From Paenibacillus sp. JNUCC32 (lineage in GTDB: Bacteria > Bacillota > Bacilli > Paenibacillales > Paenibacillaceae), in contig NZ_CP062260.1 of NCBI RefSeq assembly GCF_014863545.1, forward strand, positions 4,667,501 to 4,731,500: 64,000 nt of DNA, in the 5' to 3' direction. The stretch's first letter is position 1. Every line of letters begins with the position of its first letter. The notes under the pieces are model-generated. The model was not told where the DNA came from, did not search any database, and saw only the letters and a program-made list of their open reading frames with translations. The position numbers and the translations under genes are program-made. This document shows positions 55,006 through 63,950 of the stretch, piece by piece.

Positions 55006-57723
55006 ATGCCAGCAAAGGATCAATTCTCCATCTCTCGCAACCTAGAGGTGGGCGGTAAAAGTTACCGCTATTTCAGCCTGCAGGCGCTCGAAGAGCAAGG
55101 ATATGGCAGCGTGTCCAAGCTTCCTTTCTCCATTCGGGTGCTGCTTGAAGCTGCCGTTCGTCAGTTTGACGGACGCGCGATTACCGAAGATCACGTAAAA
55201 CTCTTGTCCAAGTGGAACGAAGGACGCGACAACAACAAGGAGATTCCGTTTATCCCTGCCCGTATCGTACTGCAGGACTTCACCGGCGTACCCGTTGTCG
55301 TAGACCTTGCAGCCATGCGCGACACCGTTAAAAAATCCGGCGGCGATCCTAAACAGATCAATCCGCTCGTTCCGGTCGACCTCGTTATCGACCACTCCGT
55401 CATGGTCGACGCTTTTGGTACCGACCAAGCGCTTGAAACGAACATGAAGCTTGAATTTGAGCGCAACGAGGAGCGTTACCGTTTCCTCCGCTGGGCTCAA
55501 ACGGCATTCAACAACTTCCGCGCGGTTCCTCCGGGAACAGGTATCGTTCACCAGGTTAACCTGGAGTACCTGGCTTCCGTTGCGGCTACGAAGACCGTTG
55601 ACGGCGAAACGCTGGTCTTCCCTGATTCCCTCGTAGGCACGGACTCCCATACAACCATGATCAACGGTCTTGGCGTTGTGGGCTGGGGCGTCGGCGGCAT
55701 CGAGGCGGAAGCCGGCATGCTCGGCCAGCCGCTGTACTTTGTCACCCCTGAAGTTATCGGCTTCAAACTGACAGGCAGCCTGGCAGAAGGCGCTACCGCG
55801 ACTGACCTTGCCCTCACGGTAACCGAGCTTCTCCGCAAGAAAGGCGTCGTAGGCAAATTCGTAGAATTCTACGGTCCAGGCCTCGCCAACATCAGCTTGG
55901 CTGACCGCGCAACGGTTGCCAACATGGCTCCGGAATATGGCGCTACGATCGGCTTCTTCCCGGTTGACGACGAAACGCTGGCTTATCTTCGCAACACGGG
56001 CCGCTCCGATGAGCAGGTTGAGCTCGTGGAGAACTACTATAAAGCGCAAAACATGTTCCGTACGGCCGATACGCCGGACCCTGAGTTCTCCGACGTAATC
56101 GAACTGGACCTGGCTTCGGTTGTGCCGAGCTTGGCCGGACCGAAACGTCCGCAGGACCGTATCGAGCTTACCAGCATGAAACAAAACTTTAACGACATCA
56201 TCCGTACGCCGATCGATAAGGGCGGATATGGACTCAGCGACGAGAAAATCGCAGAGACCGTTAAAGTTAACCATAAAGACGGCTCTACCAGCGAAATGGG
56301 TACGGGGGCGGTTGTAATCGCGGCCATCACCAGCTGTACGAACACGTCGAACCCAAGCGTTATGCTCGGCGCTGGCCTCCTAGCCAAGAAAGCCGTTGAA
56401 CGCGGCCTGAAAAAGCCTGGCTACGTGAAGAGCAGCTTGACACCGGGCTCCCTCGTCGTAACCGACTACCTGGAGAAAGCCGGACTCCTGCACTATCTGG
56501 AATCCCTCGGCTTCTACGTGGCAGGCTATGGCTGCGCAACGTGCATCGGTAACTCCGGTCCATTGCCGGATGAAGTGAGCGAAGCGATTGCCGACAACGA
56601 CATGACGGTAGCTGCCGTATTGTCCGGTAACCGTAACTTCGAAGGCCGCGTGCATGCTCAAGTCAAAGCCAACTACCTGGCTTCGCCGCCGCTGGTTGTT
56701 GCTTACGCCCTGGCAGGCACGGTGAACATCGATCTTCAGAACGATCCGATCGGTTACGATCCGAACAATGAGCCTGTGTATCTGAAGGACATCTGGCCAA
56801 CGAGCGCGGAAATCCGCGAAGCGATCGGCCTGTCCGTGAGCGCTGAAGCATTCCGCGCCAAGTACGAGAACGTGTTCACCGCCAATGAGCGTTGGAACAA
56901 GATTCCTGTGCCTGAAGGCGAGCTGTACGAGTGGGACGATCAATCCACTTACATTCAGAACCCGCCGTTCTTCGAAAGCCTGGGCAACGGCCTGAACGAC
57001 ATCCAGGACATCAAGGAAGCGCGCGTGCTGGCTCTCTTGGGCGATTCCGTTACGACGGACCACATCTCTCCAGCGGGCAACATCGCAACGAACAGCCCTG
57101 CCGGCAAATATCTGAGCGATCGCAACGTGGAACGCAAAGACTTCAACTCCTACGGCTCCCGCCGCGGTAACCACGAAGTCATGATGCGCGGTACGTTCGC
57201 TAACATCCGGATCCGTAACCAGGTAGCTCCAGGTACGGAAGGCGGCGTTACGACTTACCTGCCAACGGAAGAAGTGATGTCCATCTATGATGCATCGATG
57301 AATTATCAAGCAGGCGGACAGAACCTGATCGTTATCGCAGGTAAAGAATACGGTACGGGAAGCTCCCGCGACTGGGCGGCAAAAGGTACGTATCTCCTCG
57401 GCGTCAAGGCTGTACTGGCTGAAAGCTTCGAGCGTATCCACCGCTCCAACCTGGTGGGCATGGGCGTTCTGCCGCTCCAGTTCCAGGAAGGTCACGGCTG
57501 GAAGAGCCTCGGTCTGAACGGCCGCGAGACATTCAATATTCTGGGCCTCAGCAACGACGTGAAGCCAGGCCAGGAATTGACGGTTGTCGCTACGCGCGAA
57601 GACGGAACCCAATTCGAGTTCCCAGCCATCGCCCGTCTCGACAGCATGGTGGACGTGGATTACTACCATAACGGAGGTATCCTCCAAACGGTACTGCGTC
57701 AAATGATCGCATCGAACCAATAA
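55006..57723 (+). CDS. acnA: Aconitate hydratase A
   Basis: This 905-residue iron-sulfur enzyme interconverts citrate and isocitrate in the TCA cycle and, in apo form, may bind RNA. The catalytic cluster ligands are Cys in [12 protein letters not shown] and the two in [13 protein letters not shown], typical of the IRP-like AcnA/CitB type. The C-terminal swivel domain contains [17 protein letters not shown] precedes the ATG. The gene is single and ends at a perfect palindromic terminator. A dyad in its leader resembles the IclR site nearby. Confidence 0.98.
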   Translation: MPAKDQFSISRNLEVGGKSYRYFSLQALEEQGYGSVSKLPFSIRVLLEAAVRQFDGRAITEDHVKLLSKWNEGRDNNKEIPFIPARIVLQDFTGVPVVVDLAAMRDTVKKSGGDPKQINPLVPVDLVIDHSVMVDAFGTDQALETNMKLEFERNEERYRFLRWAQTAFNNFRAVPPGTGIVHQVNLEYLASVAATKTVDGETLVFPDSLVGTDSHTTMINGLGVVGWGVGGIEAEAGMLGQPLYFVTPEVIGFKLTGSLAEGATATDLALTVTELLRKKGVVGKFVEFYGPGLANISLADRATVANMAPEYGATIGFFPVDDETLAYLRNTGRSDEQVELVENYYKAQNMFRTADTPDPEFSDVIELDLASVVPSLAGPKRPQDRIELTSMKQNFNDIIRTPIDKGGYGLSDEKIAETVKVNHKDGSTSEMGTGAVVIAAITSCTNTSNPSVMLGAGLLAKKAVERGLKKPGYVKSSLTPGSLVVTDYLEKAGLLHYLESLGFYVAGYGCATCIGNSGPLPDEVSEAIADNDMTVAAVLSGNRNFEGRVHAQVKANYLASPPLVVAYALAGTVNIDLQNDPIGYDPNNEPVYLKDIWPTSAEIREAIGLSVSAEAFRAKYENVFTANERWNKIPVPEGELYEWDDQSTYIQNPPFFESLGNGLNDIQDIKEARVLALLGDSVTTDHISPAGNIATNSPAGKYLSDRNVERKDFNSYGSRRGNHEVMMRGTFANIRIRNQVAPGTEGGVTTYLPTEEVMSIYDASMNYQAGGQNLIVIAGKEYGTGSSRDWAAKGTYLLGVKAVLAESFERIHRSNLVGMGVLPLQFQEGHGWKSLGLNGRETFNILGLSNDVKPGQELTVVATREDGTQFEFPAIARLDSMVDVDYYHNGGILQTVLRQMIASNQ

Positions 57724-57754
57724 AGCATTCTTATAGGCGATTTGGCCTTAGTCA

Positions 57755-57792
57755 AAAATCCCCATCATCCACGCGTGGATGATGGGGATTTT
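57755..57792. terminator. Terminator of acnA
   Basis: A perfect 38-bp palindrome (19-base arms centred on CG|CG at 57773/57774) ends in TTTTGTTATTT on the plus strand. It lies 31 bp past the acnA stop. Confidence 0.92.
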
Positions 57793-57904
57793 GTTATTTC
57801 CCGGTACTTTTTTCCTGAATATTGGAAATTCCGTTTCGAATAAGGCCGCACAGGTTAATGGGTACAAAACATTGCGGAAACCCATATCCAGGAGGAAGGT
57901 ACCG

Positions 57905-58060
57905 ATGATCAAAATACATACGATGGCTTCGTTCCACTATCAATACCAGCGGCCGCACCCGGTGGCGGCGCCTAAGAAAGAGGAAGCGACGGACAAACCC
58001 CTGACCTTTCAAGAAGTCCTTAATCAGAAAATGAAGGAAAAGAACGTGAAGCTGACCTAA
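57905..58060 (+). CDS. Small basic protein of unknown function (51 residues)
   Basis: A 51-residue frame starts at ATG 57905 with a strong AGGAGG about nine bases upstream. The product is charged (many Lys, Glu, Gln), with an LTFQEVLNQKMKEK helix in the C-terminal half, and no membrane segment. The longer open frame to 57779 would begin inside the acnA terminator and has no ribosome binding site. A terminator follows at 58097. No family was recognised. Confidence 0.65.
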   Translation: MIKIHTMASFHYQYQRPHPVAAPKKEEATDKPLTFQEVLNQKMKEKNVKLT

Positions 58061-58096
58061 GTTGCGCTTACCTGTTACATACTGAGCTGCTGCGGC

Positions 58097-58146
58097 AAAA
58101 GGACCGTTCCCCGCGATCACCAAGATCATGGGGGACGGTCCTTTTC
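58097..58146 (+). terminator. Terminator after the 51-residue protein gene
   Basis: AAAGGACCGT-CCCC and GGGG-CGGTCCTTT form the stem, with an inner GATC/GATC pair. On the plus strand it ends in TTTTCC. Confidence 0.82.
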
Positions 58147-58297
58147 CATCCTGATAAGAAATATCGTTTATGGGCGAGCCTTCTCCGAAGATGGACAGCG
58201 TTTGGACGCTGTTATTCCGGACGGCTGTATCACACGCAGCCTCCCGGTCATTCAATAACTTATAGTGATGCTGTCTCTGATCCGGCAATAGAATAAA

Positions 58298-59038
58298 TTA
58301 AATCATCATTCCCATTTCCCGTGCCGCTTCCATCAGGATTGGCGCATGCTCGCGAAGCGTTTCGGCCGACAGGCGGGTTACAGGCCCGGACATCGACAAC
58401 GCGGCGGCGACGCGGCCGCTGCGGTCGAAGATCGGCACCGATACGGCAGCCGCTCCAGGCTCGCGCTCTTCGATGCTGATCGCGTAGCCGTTCTCCAGTA
58501 TTTCCGCCAGCTGCTGCCGGTACGCGTTCTTATCGACCGCCTCCGGCCAATCCGGCGCATTCAGCAGCTCCTCCTGGTCCGCCTCAGGCGCAAAGGCCAC
58601 AAGAACCTTGCTGGACGCGCCCACCGAGAGCGGCAGCCGCACGCCGACCTGGGCGACCCGGCGGATCCCCTGGTTGCTCTGAACCGCTTGAATCCGAAGG
58701 CGATCCGAACCGTCCCTTAAATAAAGACTTACCGTTTCCCCAAGCCGATCCCGCAAGGCCTCCATCGCCGGCTGAAGGCGAATGGCAGGGTCGTCGCTTT
58801 GGGACAGATGCATCGACAGCTCCCATATTTTCAAGCCGAGCCGGTATTTCTCCGTCTCTTTGTTCCGCACAACGAATCCTTTGTCTTCCAGCGTTGTTAG
58901 CAGCCGATGGACGGTGCTTTTATGTAATCCGATAAGGGAAGAAATCTCCGTGAGAGCAAGTTCGCCATCCTTCGTAAAACACATCAAGATATCAAGGGCC
59001 CGCTCTACGGCGCGTACCGTTAATTTGCGGTCTTCCAT
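58298..59038 (-). CDS. IclR-family transcriptional regulator
   Basis: This 246-residue DNA-binding protein has an N-terminal winged helix (about 5-65, with LALTEISSLIGLHKSTVHRLLTTLEDKGFV) and a C-terminal IclR effector domain (about 75-245). IclR regulators usually sense small organic acids or sugar-acid breakdown products. GAGGAG lies nine bases before the ATG. Its own promoter carries a perfect dyad (59058-59074), which suggests autoregulation. The nearby acnA leader carries a similar dyad, so it may also control aconitase. No ligand can be named. Confidence 0.93.
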   Translation of the reverse strand: MEDRKLTVRAVERALDILMCFTKDGELALTEISSLIGLHKSTVHRLLTTLEDKGFVVRNKETEKYRLGLKIWELSMHLSQSDDPAIRLQPAMEALRDRLGETVSLYLRDGSDRLRIQAVQSNQGIRRVAQVGVRLPLSVGASSKVLVAFAPEADQEELLNAPDWPEAVDKNAYRQQLAEILENGYAISIEEREPGAAAVSVPIFDRSGRVAAALSMSGPVTRLSAETLREHAPILMEAAREMGMMI

Positions 59039-59057
59039 CCCGATCAGCTCCTCTCCT

Positions 59058-59074
59058 GTTTCATTGTATGAAAC
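59058..59074. promoter_or_regulatory. Dyad upstream of the IclR gene, candidate autoregulatory operator
   Basis: GTTTCAT-TGT-ATGAAAC is a perfect 7-bp inverted repeat with a three-base spacer, close to the TGAAACA-N3-TGTTTCA type sites known for IclR/KdgR regulators. It lies just downstream of the predicted transcription start and 19 bp before the start codon. Confidence 0.7.
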
Positions 59075-59086
59075 CTGGTTACAAGA

Positions 59087-59115
59087 ATTATATGAGAATT
59101 CTTCTCAAAAGTAAA
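59087..59115 (-). promoter_or_regulatory. Sigma-A promoter of the IclR gene
   Basis: TTTACT (59110-59115) and TATAAT (59087-59092) on the minus strand are 17 bases apart. The dyad at 59058 falls at about +6 to +22. Confidence 0.75.
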
Positions 59116-59163
59116 CCATGGGGACAGGGACTTTACAGTTGTCTTACAATCTATGGTTTTGCA

Positions 59164-59192
59164 TTGACTTTATAGGCATCCGGGCATACGAT
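59164..59192 (+). promoter_or_regulatory. Sigma-A promoter of the alpha/beta hydrolase gene
   Basis: TTGACT (59164-59169) and TACGAT (59187-59192) on the plus strand are 17 bases apart, about 70 bp before the start codon. Confidence 0.65.
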
Positions 59193-59259
59193 TATTATAA
59201 TTTCAACTTTTTCATGTTCACGAAACGCACTCAGACTATATGGTAAGGAGGGGCCACTT

Positions 59260-60252
59260 ATGAGCACTACGACTGGTAGTAATGCCCCACTCTCCCAATT
59301 GAATGACGCGCCGGCCGAGCTGTCCACGGGCTTGGTCCGTCTAAAGCATATTATTTTAGCGCTGTTATTATCTGTCGTTTTTTTCCTCGTTTTCTGTTTT
59401 ATTGCGCTTCATGCCTATATCGCTTGGGTTTTGTCGAATCCGACGGTGGCTCCGCTCTATTCCAATCCCAAGCTTGCGAAAGATATGAATTACGAGAACG
59501 TCACGTTCCACTCGATTGACGGGAAACGAAATATCAATGGATGGTATATCCCGGCCGAGAATTCCTCGAAAACCATCGTGCTCAGCCATGGTTACGGCGC
59601 CAACCGGGAGGAAACCTGGGTACCGATGTACGATATCGCCCACTACGCGCACAACATGAATTTCAATGTGCTCATGTTTGATTACGGTTTTGCCTCCCAG
59701 ACCAGCAAGGAAGTGGCGACCGGCGGCAAGGAGGAGAAACGCCAGCTTCTTGGAGCCATTGAGCATGTGAAGCAGCGCGGCGCGAAGCAAATTGTCGTCT
59801 GGGGGTTCTCCATGGGGGCCGGCACCGCGCTGCAGGCAGGGCTTGAGACCAAGGACGTGGATGCCATGATTCTGGACAGCGCCTTTTTATTGGAGCCGGA
59901 CACGCTTTACCACAATATCCACAACCAGATTGATCTCCCCCGTCATCCATCGCTGGAGATTCTGGAGCTGCTCTTCCCTGTGCTTAACGGCACAAGTCTG
60001 GACCAGATCCCGTACAATGAGGTGAAGAAGCACGATTACCCGTTCCCGACCTTGTTCATCCACGGAACGAAGGACGATAAGGCTCCTTACCCGATCGCCG
60101 AGAAAATCGCTTCCAACCAGACGCATGCGGATTCCGACTCCTGGATTGTAGAGGATGCCCATCATGAGCTTATCTTCCGCGAGCATCCTAGGGAATATCT
60201 GCGCAAAGTATCGACCTTCCTCGGCAAACTCGAAACGCCGGACGAATCCTGA
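59260..60252 (+). CDS. Membrane-anchored alpha/beta hydrolase
   Basis: This 330-residue protein has one N-terminal membrane segment (about 29-52) and an alpha/beta hydrolase domain placed probably outside the cell. The nucleophile is Ser184 in WGFSMGAGTA, with Asp272 or Asp273 in HGTKDDKAP and His301 in DAHHELIF. It resembles the FrsA/YfhR-like hydrolases. The substrate is unknown. AAGGAGG precedes the ATG. It is divergent from the IclR gene but has its own promoter and a terminator. Confidence 0.9.
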   Translation: MSTTTGSNAPLSQLNDAPAELSTGLVRLKHIILALLLSVVFFLVFCFIALHAYIAWVLSNPTVAPLYSNPKLAKDMNYENVTFHSIDGKRNINGWYIPAENSSKTIVLSHGYGANREETWVPMYDIAHYAHNMNFNVLMFDYGFASQTSKEVATGGKEEKRQLLGAIEHVKQRGAKQIVVWGFSMGAGTALQAGLETKDVDAMILDSAFLLEPDTLYHNIHNQIDLPRHPSLEILELLFPVLNGTSLDQIPYNEVKKHDYPFPTLFIHGTKDDKAPYPIAEKIASNQTHADSDSWIVEDAHHELIFREHPREYLRKVSTFLGKLETPDES

Positions 60253-60311
60253 GGTTTTCTTCAGGTGTTTCTATAGCGAAGAGACCGTGCCTTTCATGAT
60301 ACGATTCTACT

Positions 60312-60346
60312 CCCCTGCTGCCTGATGCAGCGGGGGTTTTTATTTT
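60312..60346 (+). terminator. Terminator of the hydrolase gene
   Basis: CCC-TGCTGC/GCAGC-GGG forms the stem (60312-60336), followed by TTTTTATTTTT on the plus strand. Confidence 0.9.
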
Positions 60347-60414
60347 TCCTTCATAATACAGGCCGCCAAATGAATATAGTGTGTTTAGTGAACCTGATAC
60401 TGGAGGGAACGGAC

Positions 60415-61593
60415 ATGTTATTTCATTATGGAGCGAAGCTCCCGGTGCGATTACTGGAGGAAATTCGCTTTTGGAAGCATCAGGAAAGAAAACACCTCGC
60501 GCTGATCAAAGCCGTGGTACCCGATCTGGAGCCGGTCTACGTCAAGATGCTGGATCAATGGGCCGTCGTGTTCTCCGACACGGAGAAGGCGGCAGACGAA
60601 CTTCTGCGCCATATTCTAAGTTATAATGCTTCTCCCACGCCTCAAATGCTGGCCCAGGTCGAGCAGCTCTTGCGCGCTTCCTGCGAGCAGTCCAGGGAGT
60701 TCATTCGCCAGCTGCACAGCTTAAAAGAGAACAGTGAAGCCGTTCAGAAAGTGCCGCTTGCCGGTACGGTCCTGCACCATGTGATTCGGGAGTCCGAATA
60801 TTTCCTGAATGCTCTCGAAACACTGAACGCCGCCGGAGCGCTGGAGAGATTCATGGATGTGGATATGCCGCTGCAGTCGATGACGCTGCACGAGGCAACG
60901 TCTCCTCCGCCGTCTACTCCCGAAGCCGAGCTGTCCATTCAAGGCATGGGAGACAGCGGCGGCAAGGCTGTGCCGATTGGCGGACACCGCCTCCCTCCAC
61001 TGCCTTACGCTTATAATGCGCTCGAGCCTTATATCGACGAGAAAACCATGCGAATTCACCACGACATCCATCACCAAAGCTACGTCGACGGCCTGAACAA
61101 GGCGGAGAAGAAATTGGAGGAGGCCCGAAAAAGCGGCGATTTCGAGCTCGTGAAGCATTGGGAACGCGAGCTTGCGTTCCACGGTGCCGGCCACTATCTG
61201 CATACGATCTTCTGGAACATCATGAACCCGCGGGGCGGCGGCGAACCGGGCGGAGAGCTTGCACAGCAGATCAAGAAGGATTTCGGAAGCTTCGATCGAT
61301 TCAAGAAGCATTTTACCGAAGCAGCAGACAAAGTGGAAGGTGGCGGCTGGGCGATCCTCGTCTGGAGTCCGCGCAGCCATCGGCTTGAAATTTTGCAGGC
61401 CGAGAAACATCAAAATCTCTCCCAGTGGGACGTCGTCCCTCTCCTCGCCCTGGATGTATGGGAGCATGCATATTACCTTAAACATCAAAATAAACGCAAG
61501 GATTACATCAACGATTGGTGGAACGTGGTCTACTGGCCGGAAGTTGCGGAGCGTTTCAAGCATGCCAGCAAGCTGAAATGGAAACCGTTTTAA
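60415..61593 (+). CDS. DUF2935-superoxide dismutase (Fe/Mn) fusion protein
   Basis: This 392-residue protein has an N-terminal DUF2935-like helical region (about 1-150), a Pro/Ser-rich linker (about 160-190) and a C-terminal Fe/Mn superoxide dismutase domain (about 193-390). Probable metal ligands are His215 (RIHHDIHH), His263 (LHTIFW), and Asp347 and His351 (LDVWEHAYY). It should turn superoxide into peroxide and oxygen. Bacillus SodF-type proteins also have long N-terminal extensions. The ATG at 60415 follows GGAGGG. The longer frame to 60325 overlaps the terminator of the previous gene. Confidence 0.92.
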   Translation: MLFHYGAKLPVRLLEEIRFWKHQERKHLALIKAVVPDLEPVYVKMLDQWAVVFSDTEKAADELLRHILSYNASPTPQMLAQVEQLLRASCEQSREFIRQLHSLKENSEAVQKVPLAGTVLHHVIRESEYFLNALETLNAAGALERFMDVDMPLQSMTLHEATSPPPSTPEAELSIQGMGDSGGKAVPIGGHRLPPLPYAYNALEPYIDEKTMRIHHDIHHQSYVDGLNKAEKKLEEARKSGDFELVKHWERELAFHGAGHYLHTIFWNIMNPRGGGEPGGELAQQIKKDFGSFDRFKKHFTEAADKVEGGGWAILVWSPRSHRLEILQAEKHQNLSQWDVVPLLALDVWEHAYYLKHQNKRKDYINDWWNVVYWPEVAERFKHASKLKWKPF

Positions 61594-61647
61594 TTCTCAG
61601 CCGGCATTAGCTGCTTCGGATTGGTTAATATTGGGTATGAAGTCTAT

Positions 61648-61688
61648 AGCCCTCCTTACTTCCTTTATGGAGTTTAGGGAGGGCTTCC
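61648..61688 (+). terminator. Probable terminator after the superoxide dismutase gene
   Basis: AGCCCTCC and GGAGGGCT pair around a loop of about 20 bases that can pair further (TCC/GGA). The tail TTCCCTGTT is T-poor, so termination may be weak. Confidence 0.55.
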
Positions 61689-61803
61689 CTGTTCAGAGGG
61701 GTACTTGGTCATAAGCCCGGATTTGAACAGGATTATTCAAGCTACGGAGTAACCCAACCTTATTGTTAGGTCTTTTTTACCACATATCTGGTTATTTATT
61801 CGG

Positions 61804-61832
61804 TTGATCGCTACCATATGCTGGATTATGAT
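61804..61832 (+). promoter_or_regulatory. Sigma-A promoter of the lipoprotein-lipase operon
   Basis: TTGATC (61804-61809) and TATGAT (61827-61832) are 17 bases apart on the plus strand, about 107 bp before the lipoprotein start. The remaining intergenic bases (61689-61803) show no recognised gene. Confidence 0.65.
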
Positions 61833-61938
61833 ATGACAGTAAGCTTGGTACGCAGCCTCAGCATTGGTCTAAGGCAACAACCGAAAGATCCGGCGTGCCT
61901 ATGGGAGCAGGACATCACGACTGAAGGGATGGGTCAGT

Positions 61939-62301
61939 GTGAACAGTAGGTTCAAATCGCGTATTTTCATTTTTGCTTTTGTATTCATTATTCTAATTGT
62001 TGGAGGATGCCAGCCCGTGAACCATAATCAAAACGAAGCCACTGCAAACGGCAGCTCGGACGAGGTTATAACAAAGGCGAAAACCACGGCCGTTGAGTAT
62101 TTTAAGGAAAAATACAATTTGGATGTAGAGATTACCAAAGAAGAGATGATGCCATCGATCGTAGCGGACAAGGTTAACCTCGAAGGGTATGTCGTGGATC
62201 ATCCTGAACAAACCTTTAAAATATCCGTAGATTTCAACACAGGCGAAACGTCCAATTTCGTGATGAACCCGGAGCTTAGAAAAGCTATTAAGGGCGAGTG
62301 A
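61939..62301 (+). CDS. Small lipoprotein, candidate immunity protein of the lipase
   Basis: This 120-residue protein has a lipoprotein signal with lipobox IVGGC (Cys about 24), a short Asn/Gln-rich tether and one small domain (about 38-120) whose helix-then-strands pattern (VEYFKEKYNLDVEITKEE, then EGYVV, TFKISVDF) looks cystatin-like. That shape is known from lipoproteins that neutralise type VII secreted lipases in Staphylococcus. The start is GTG with AAGGGA upstream. It is 69 bp before the lipase gene. The immunity role is inferred from context and architecture. Confidence 0.85.
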   Translation: MNSRFKSRIFIFAFVFIILIVGGCQPVNHNQNEATANGSSDEVITKAKTTAVEYFKEKYNLDVEITKEEMMPSIVADKVNLEGYVVDHPEQTFKISVDFNTGETSNFVMNPELRKAIKGE

Positions 62302-62370
62302 CGGACCTATGTTTCTCTTGCAGCAACCATAGGCTCTGAACCTGATAGATCACGTTAAGGAGGGAATATA

Positions 62371-63645
62371 TTGAGTTCACCGCAAGTGGATGACGAGACA
62401 TACCGACTCATGTCGGAAGCGGCTTACCTCGATCTGAAAAAAGAAGATACCGTTGAGGACCTGCCGGGATGGGAGGTTCTTGAGGACTATAAGAGCAACA
62501 GCATATCCGGTTTTGACGCGGTAACTTTCTACAACAAGGAAACGAACCAGGCCGTTATCGCATACCGCGGCACCGAAGCAGGCAGAGATTTATCCCATGC
62601 GCTCCCCGATTATCTGGCCGACGCGGATATTGGCATTGAAGAGATCAAAAGGAAAATTCCGGAGTTCCGGGCTCCTTGGGCCGACCATGTAGACAAAGTC
62701 AAAGAAGTGACGGGCATTAACGATGTCACGGATTGGTTCGGCGAACAATCGAGGAAAATCGATAAGAAAACGGATATCTTGGGCACCAATCAGATGTATC
62801 AAGCCGAGGATTACGCGCTGGAAATGAAGGAGAAGTACAAGGGTGTTGATTTTTCCCTTACCGGTCATTCGCTGGGCGGAGCCAACGCGCAATATGCTGC
62901 CGCTTATACCGGCATGTCGGCTGTCACCTTCAGCGCCCCGTCCGTCATCGGTAGCCTCTCCCCTGAAGCCAGAAGAAAAGCCGAGAATGGGGAATTCGAT
63001 TCCCAGATCATTAATTTCGCCCATCCCGGCGACATTATTGCCAGCGGTGCGCTCGGAGGTTACGACGGTCACGTAGGCTCAACCTATTACATAGACTCCA
63101 GTTACAAGGATGCCAATGACGGGCTCAGCATCAAAGAAAAAATCGATAATACGCTGGGAGGCCCCAACTATCACCAGCTGGACCGCTATCAATTCGAGAA
63201 TGGGTACATTTCGAACCGTCTGTATGACGGCGCTACCGGTAAATCCGTGGATTCGCCCAGAATCCCTTCCCACAGCGATCTCTTGTTTGGTCTTGGCGGG
63301 CCGTTGAGCAACTTGGGCTTAGGTTTGGGCGGCTCGCTGGGAGCCATGGCCGGATCGGCAGGAGGCTCCTCCGGTACCATCCAGGTTACCCCTGCCGAGC
63401 TGCGAAGCGTAGCCGAGAAATGGCGAGCGCATGCCCATCAGAGCGATGCCGAAATGCAGGGAATCCGGCAGCGTCTCTCCAAATACATGTTCTCCAGCCA
63501 CAGCCGGCGTCTCCAGCCGATCGTCCAGCAGCTGGATACATCCATCATGTCGATGAGTCAGTGGCATCTGCAGCATACAACCGACATCGTGCAGTACATT
63601 AAATTTAAGGCGGATCTGTTTGAACGTACAGATAACAGCGGGTAA
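62371..63645 (+). CDS. Class 3 lipase with C-terminal WXG100/LXG-like domain (TslA-type reverse effector candidate)
   Basis: This 424-residue protein starts with a lipase class 3 fold (about 1-300): nucleophile Ser167 in LTGHSLGGANAQ, Asp221 in HPGDIIAS and His268 in NYHQLDRY form the likely triad. No signal peptide is present. After a Gly-rich linker (about 307-335) a helical domain (about 337-419) begins IQVTPAELRSVAEKWRAHAHQ, like a WXG100 helix pair. Type VII substrates normally have this domain first; here it is last, as in the TslA lipase toxins. The TTG start follows AAGGAGG. It probably acts as a phospholipase against rival cells, which is inferred. Confidence 0.88.
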   Translation: MSSPQVDDETYRLMSEAAYLDLKKEDTVEDLPGWEVLEDYKSNSISGFDAVTFYNKETNQAVIAYRGTEAGRDLSHALPDYLADADIGIEEIKRKIPEFRAPWADHVDKVKEVTGINDVTDWFGEQSRKIDKKTDILGTNQMYQAEDYALEMKEKYKGVDFSLTGHSLGGANAQYAAAYTGMSAVTFSAPSVIGSLSPEARRKAENGEFDSQIINFAHPGDIIASGALGGYDGHVGSTYYIDSSYKDANDGLSIKEKIDNTLGGPNYHQLDRYQFENGYISNRLYDGATGKSVDSPRIPSHSDLLFGLGGPLSNLGLGLGGSLGAMAGSAGGSSGTIQVTPAELRSVAEKWRAHAHQSDAEMQGIRQRLSKYMFSSHSRRLQPIVQQLDTSIMSMSQWHLQHTTDIVQYIKFKADLFERTDNSG

Positions 63646-63677
63646 ACATCTATTAGCAACCACCGGGAGGAATGGGG

Positions 63678-63950
63678 ATGAGTCGAGAGATTCTGCTGGA
63701 GCTTGATGATTTGCTTCAAGCCGAACGCGAGCTGACGGGGCTGCTTGCAGCCCTTCGGTCCGACGAACAAGAAGCGCGGGTCATGTATGCCCGCCTTCAG
63801 GATTGGAAGGGACAATCGGCTAATGTGCTGAGGGATCAGATCGAAGTCTTTTTCATGGAGATGTCCCGTCGAATCCGGGAGATCGAGGAGCAAAAAAGCG
63901 CCCTCGTCCAGTATGTGCAATATATGAAACAAGTCGATGGCGCATCTTGA
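63678..63950 (+). CDS. WXG100-like small helical protein, candidate secretion partner
   Basis: This 90-residue protein is entirely helical, with a W-K-G turn (Trp43, Gly45) between two helices, the hallmark of WXG100/ESAT-6-like proteins. It is 32 bp after the lipase gene. Such partners pair with the helical domain of a type VII substrate and form the export signal. The ATG at 63678 has GGAGG seven bases upstream; an ATG two codons earlier is too close. No genes for the secretion machine are in the window, which ends 50 bp later. Confidence 0.82.
   Translation: MSREILLELDDLLQAERELTGLLAALRSDEQEARVMYARLQDWKGQSANVLRDQIEVFFMEMSRRIREIEEQKSALVQYVQYMKQVDGAS

Noticed and set aside
55042..57720. Long minus-strand frames opposite acnA
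   Set aside because: They mirror the codon bias of acnA and show no motif. Aconitase motifs on the plus strand are unambiguous.
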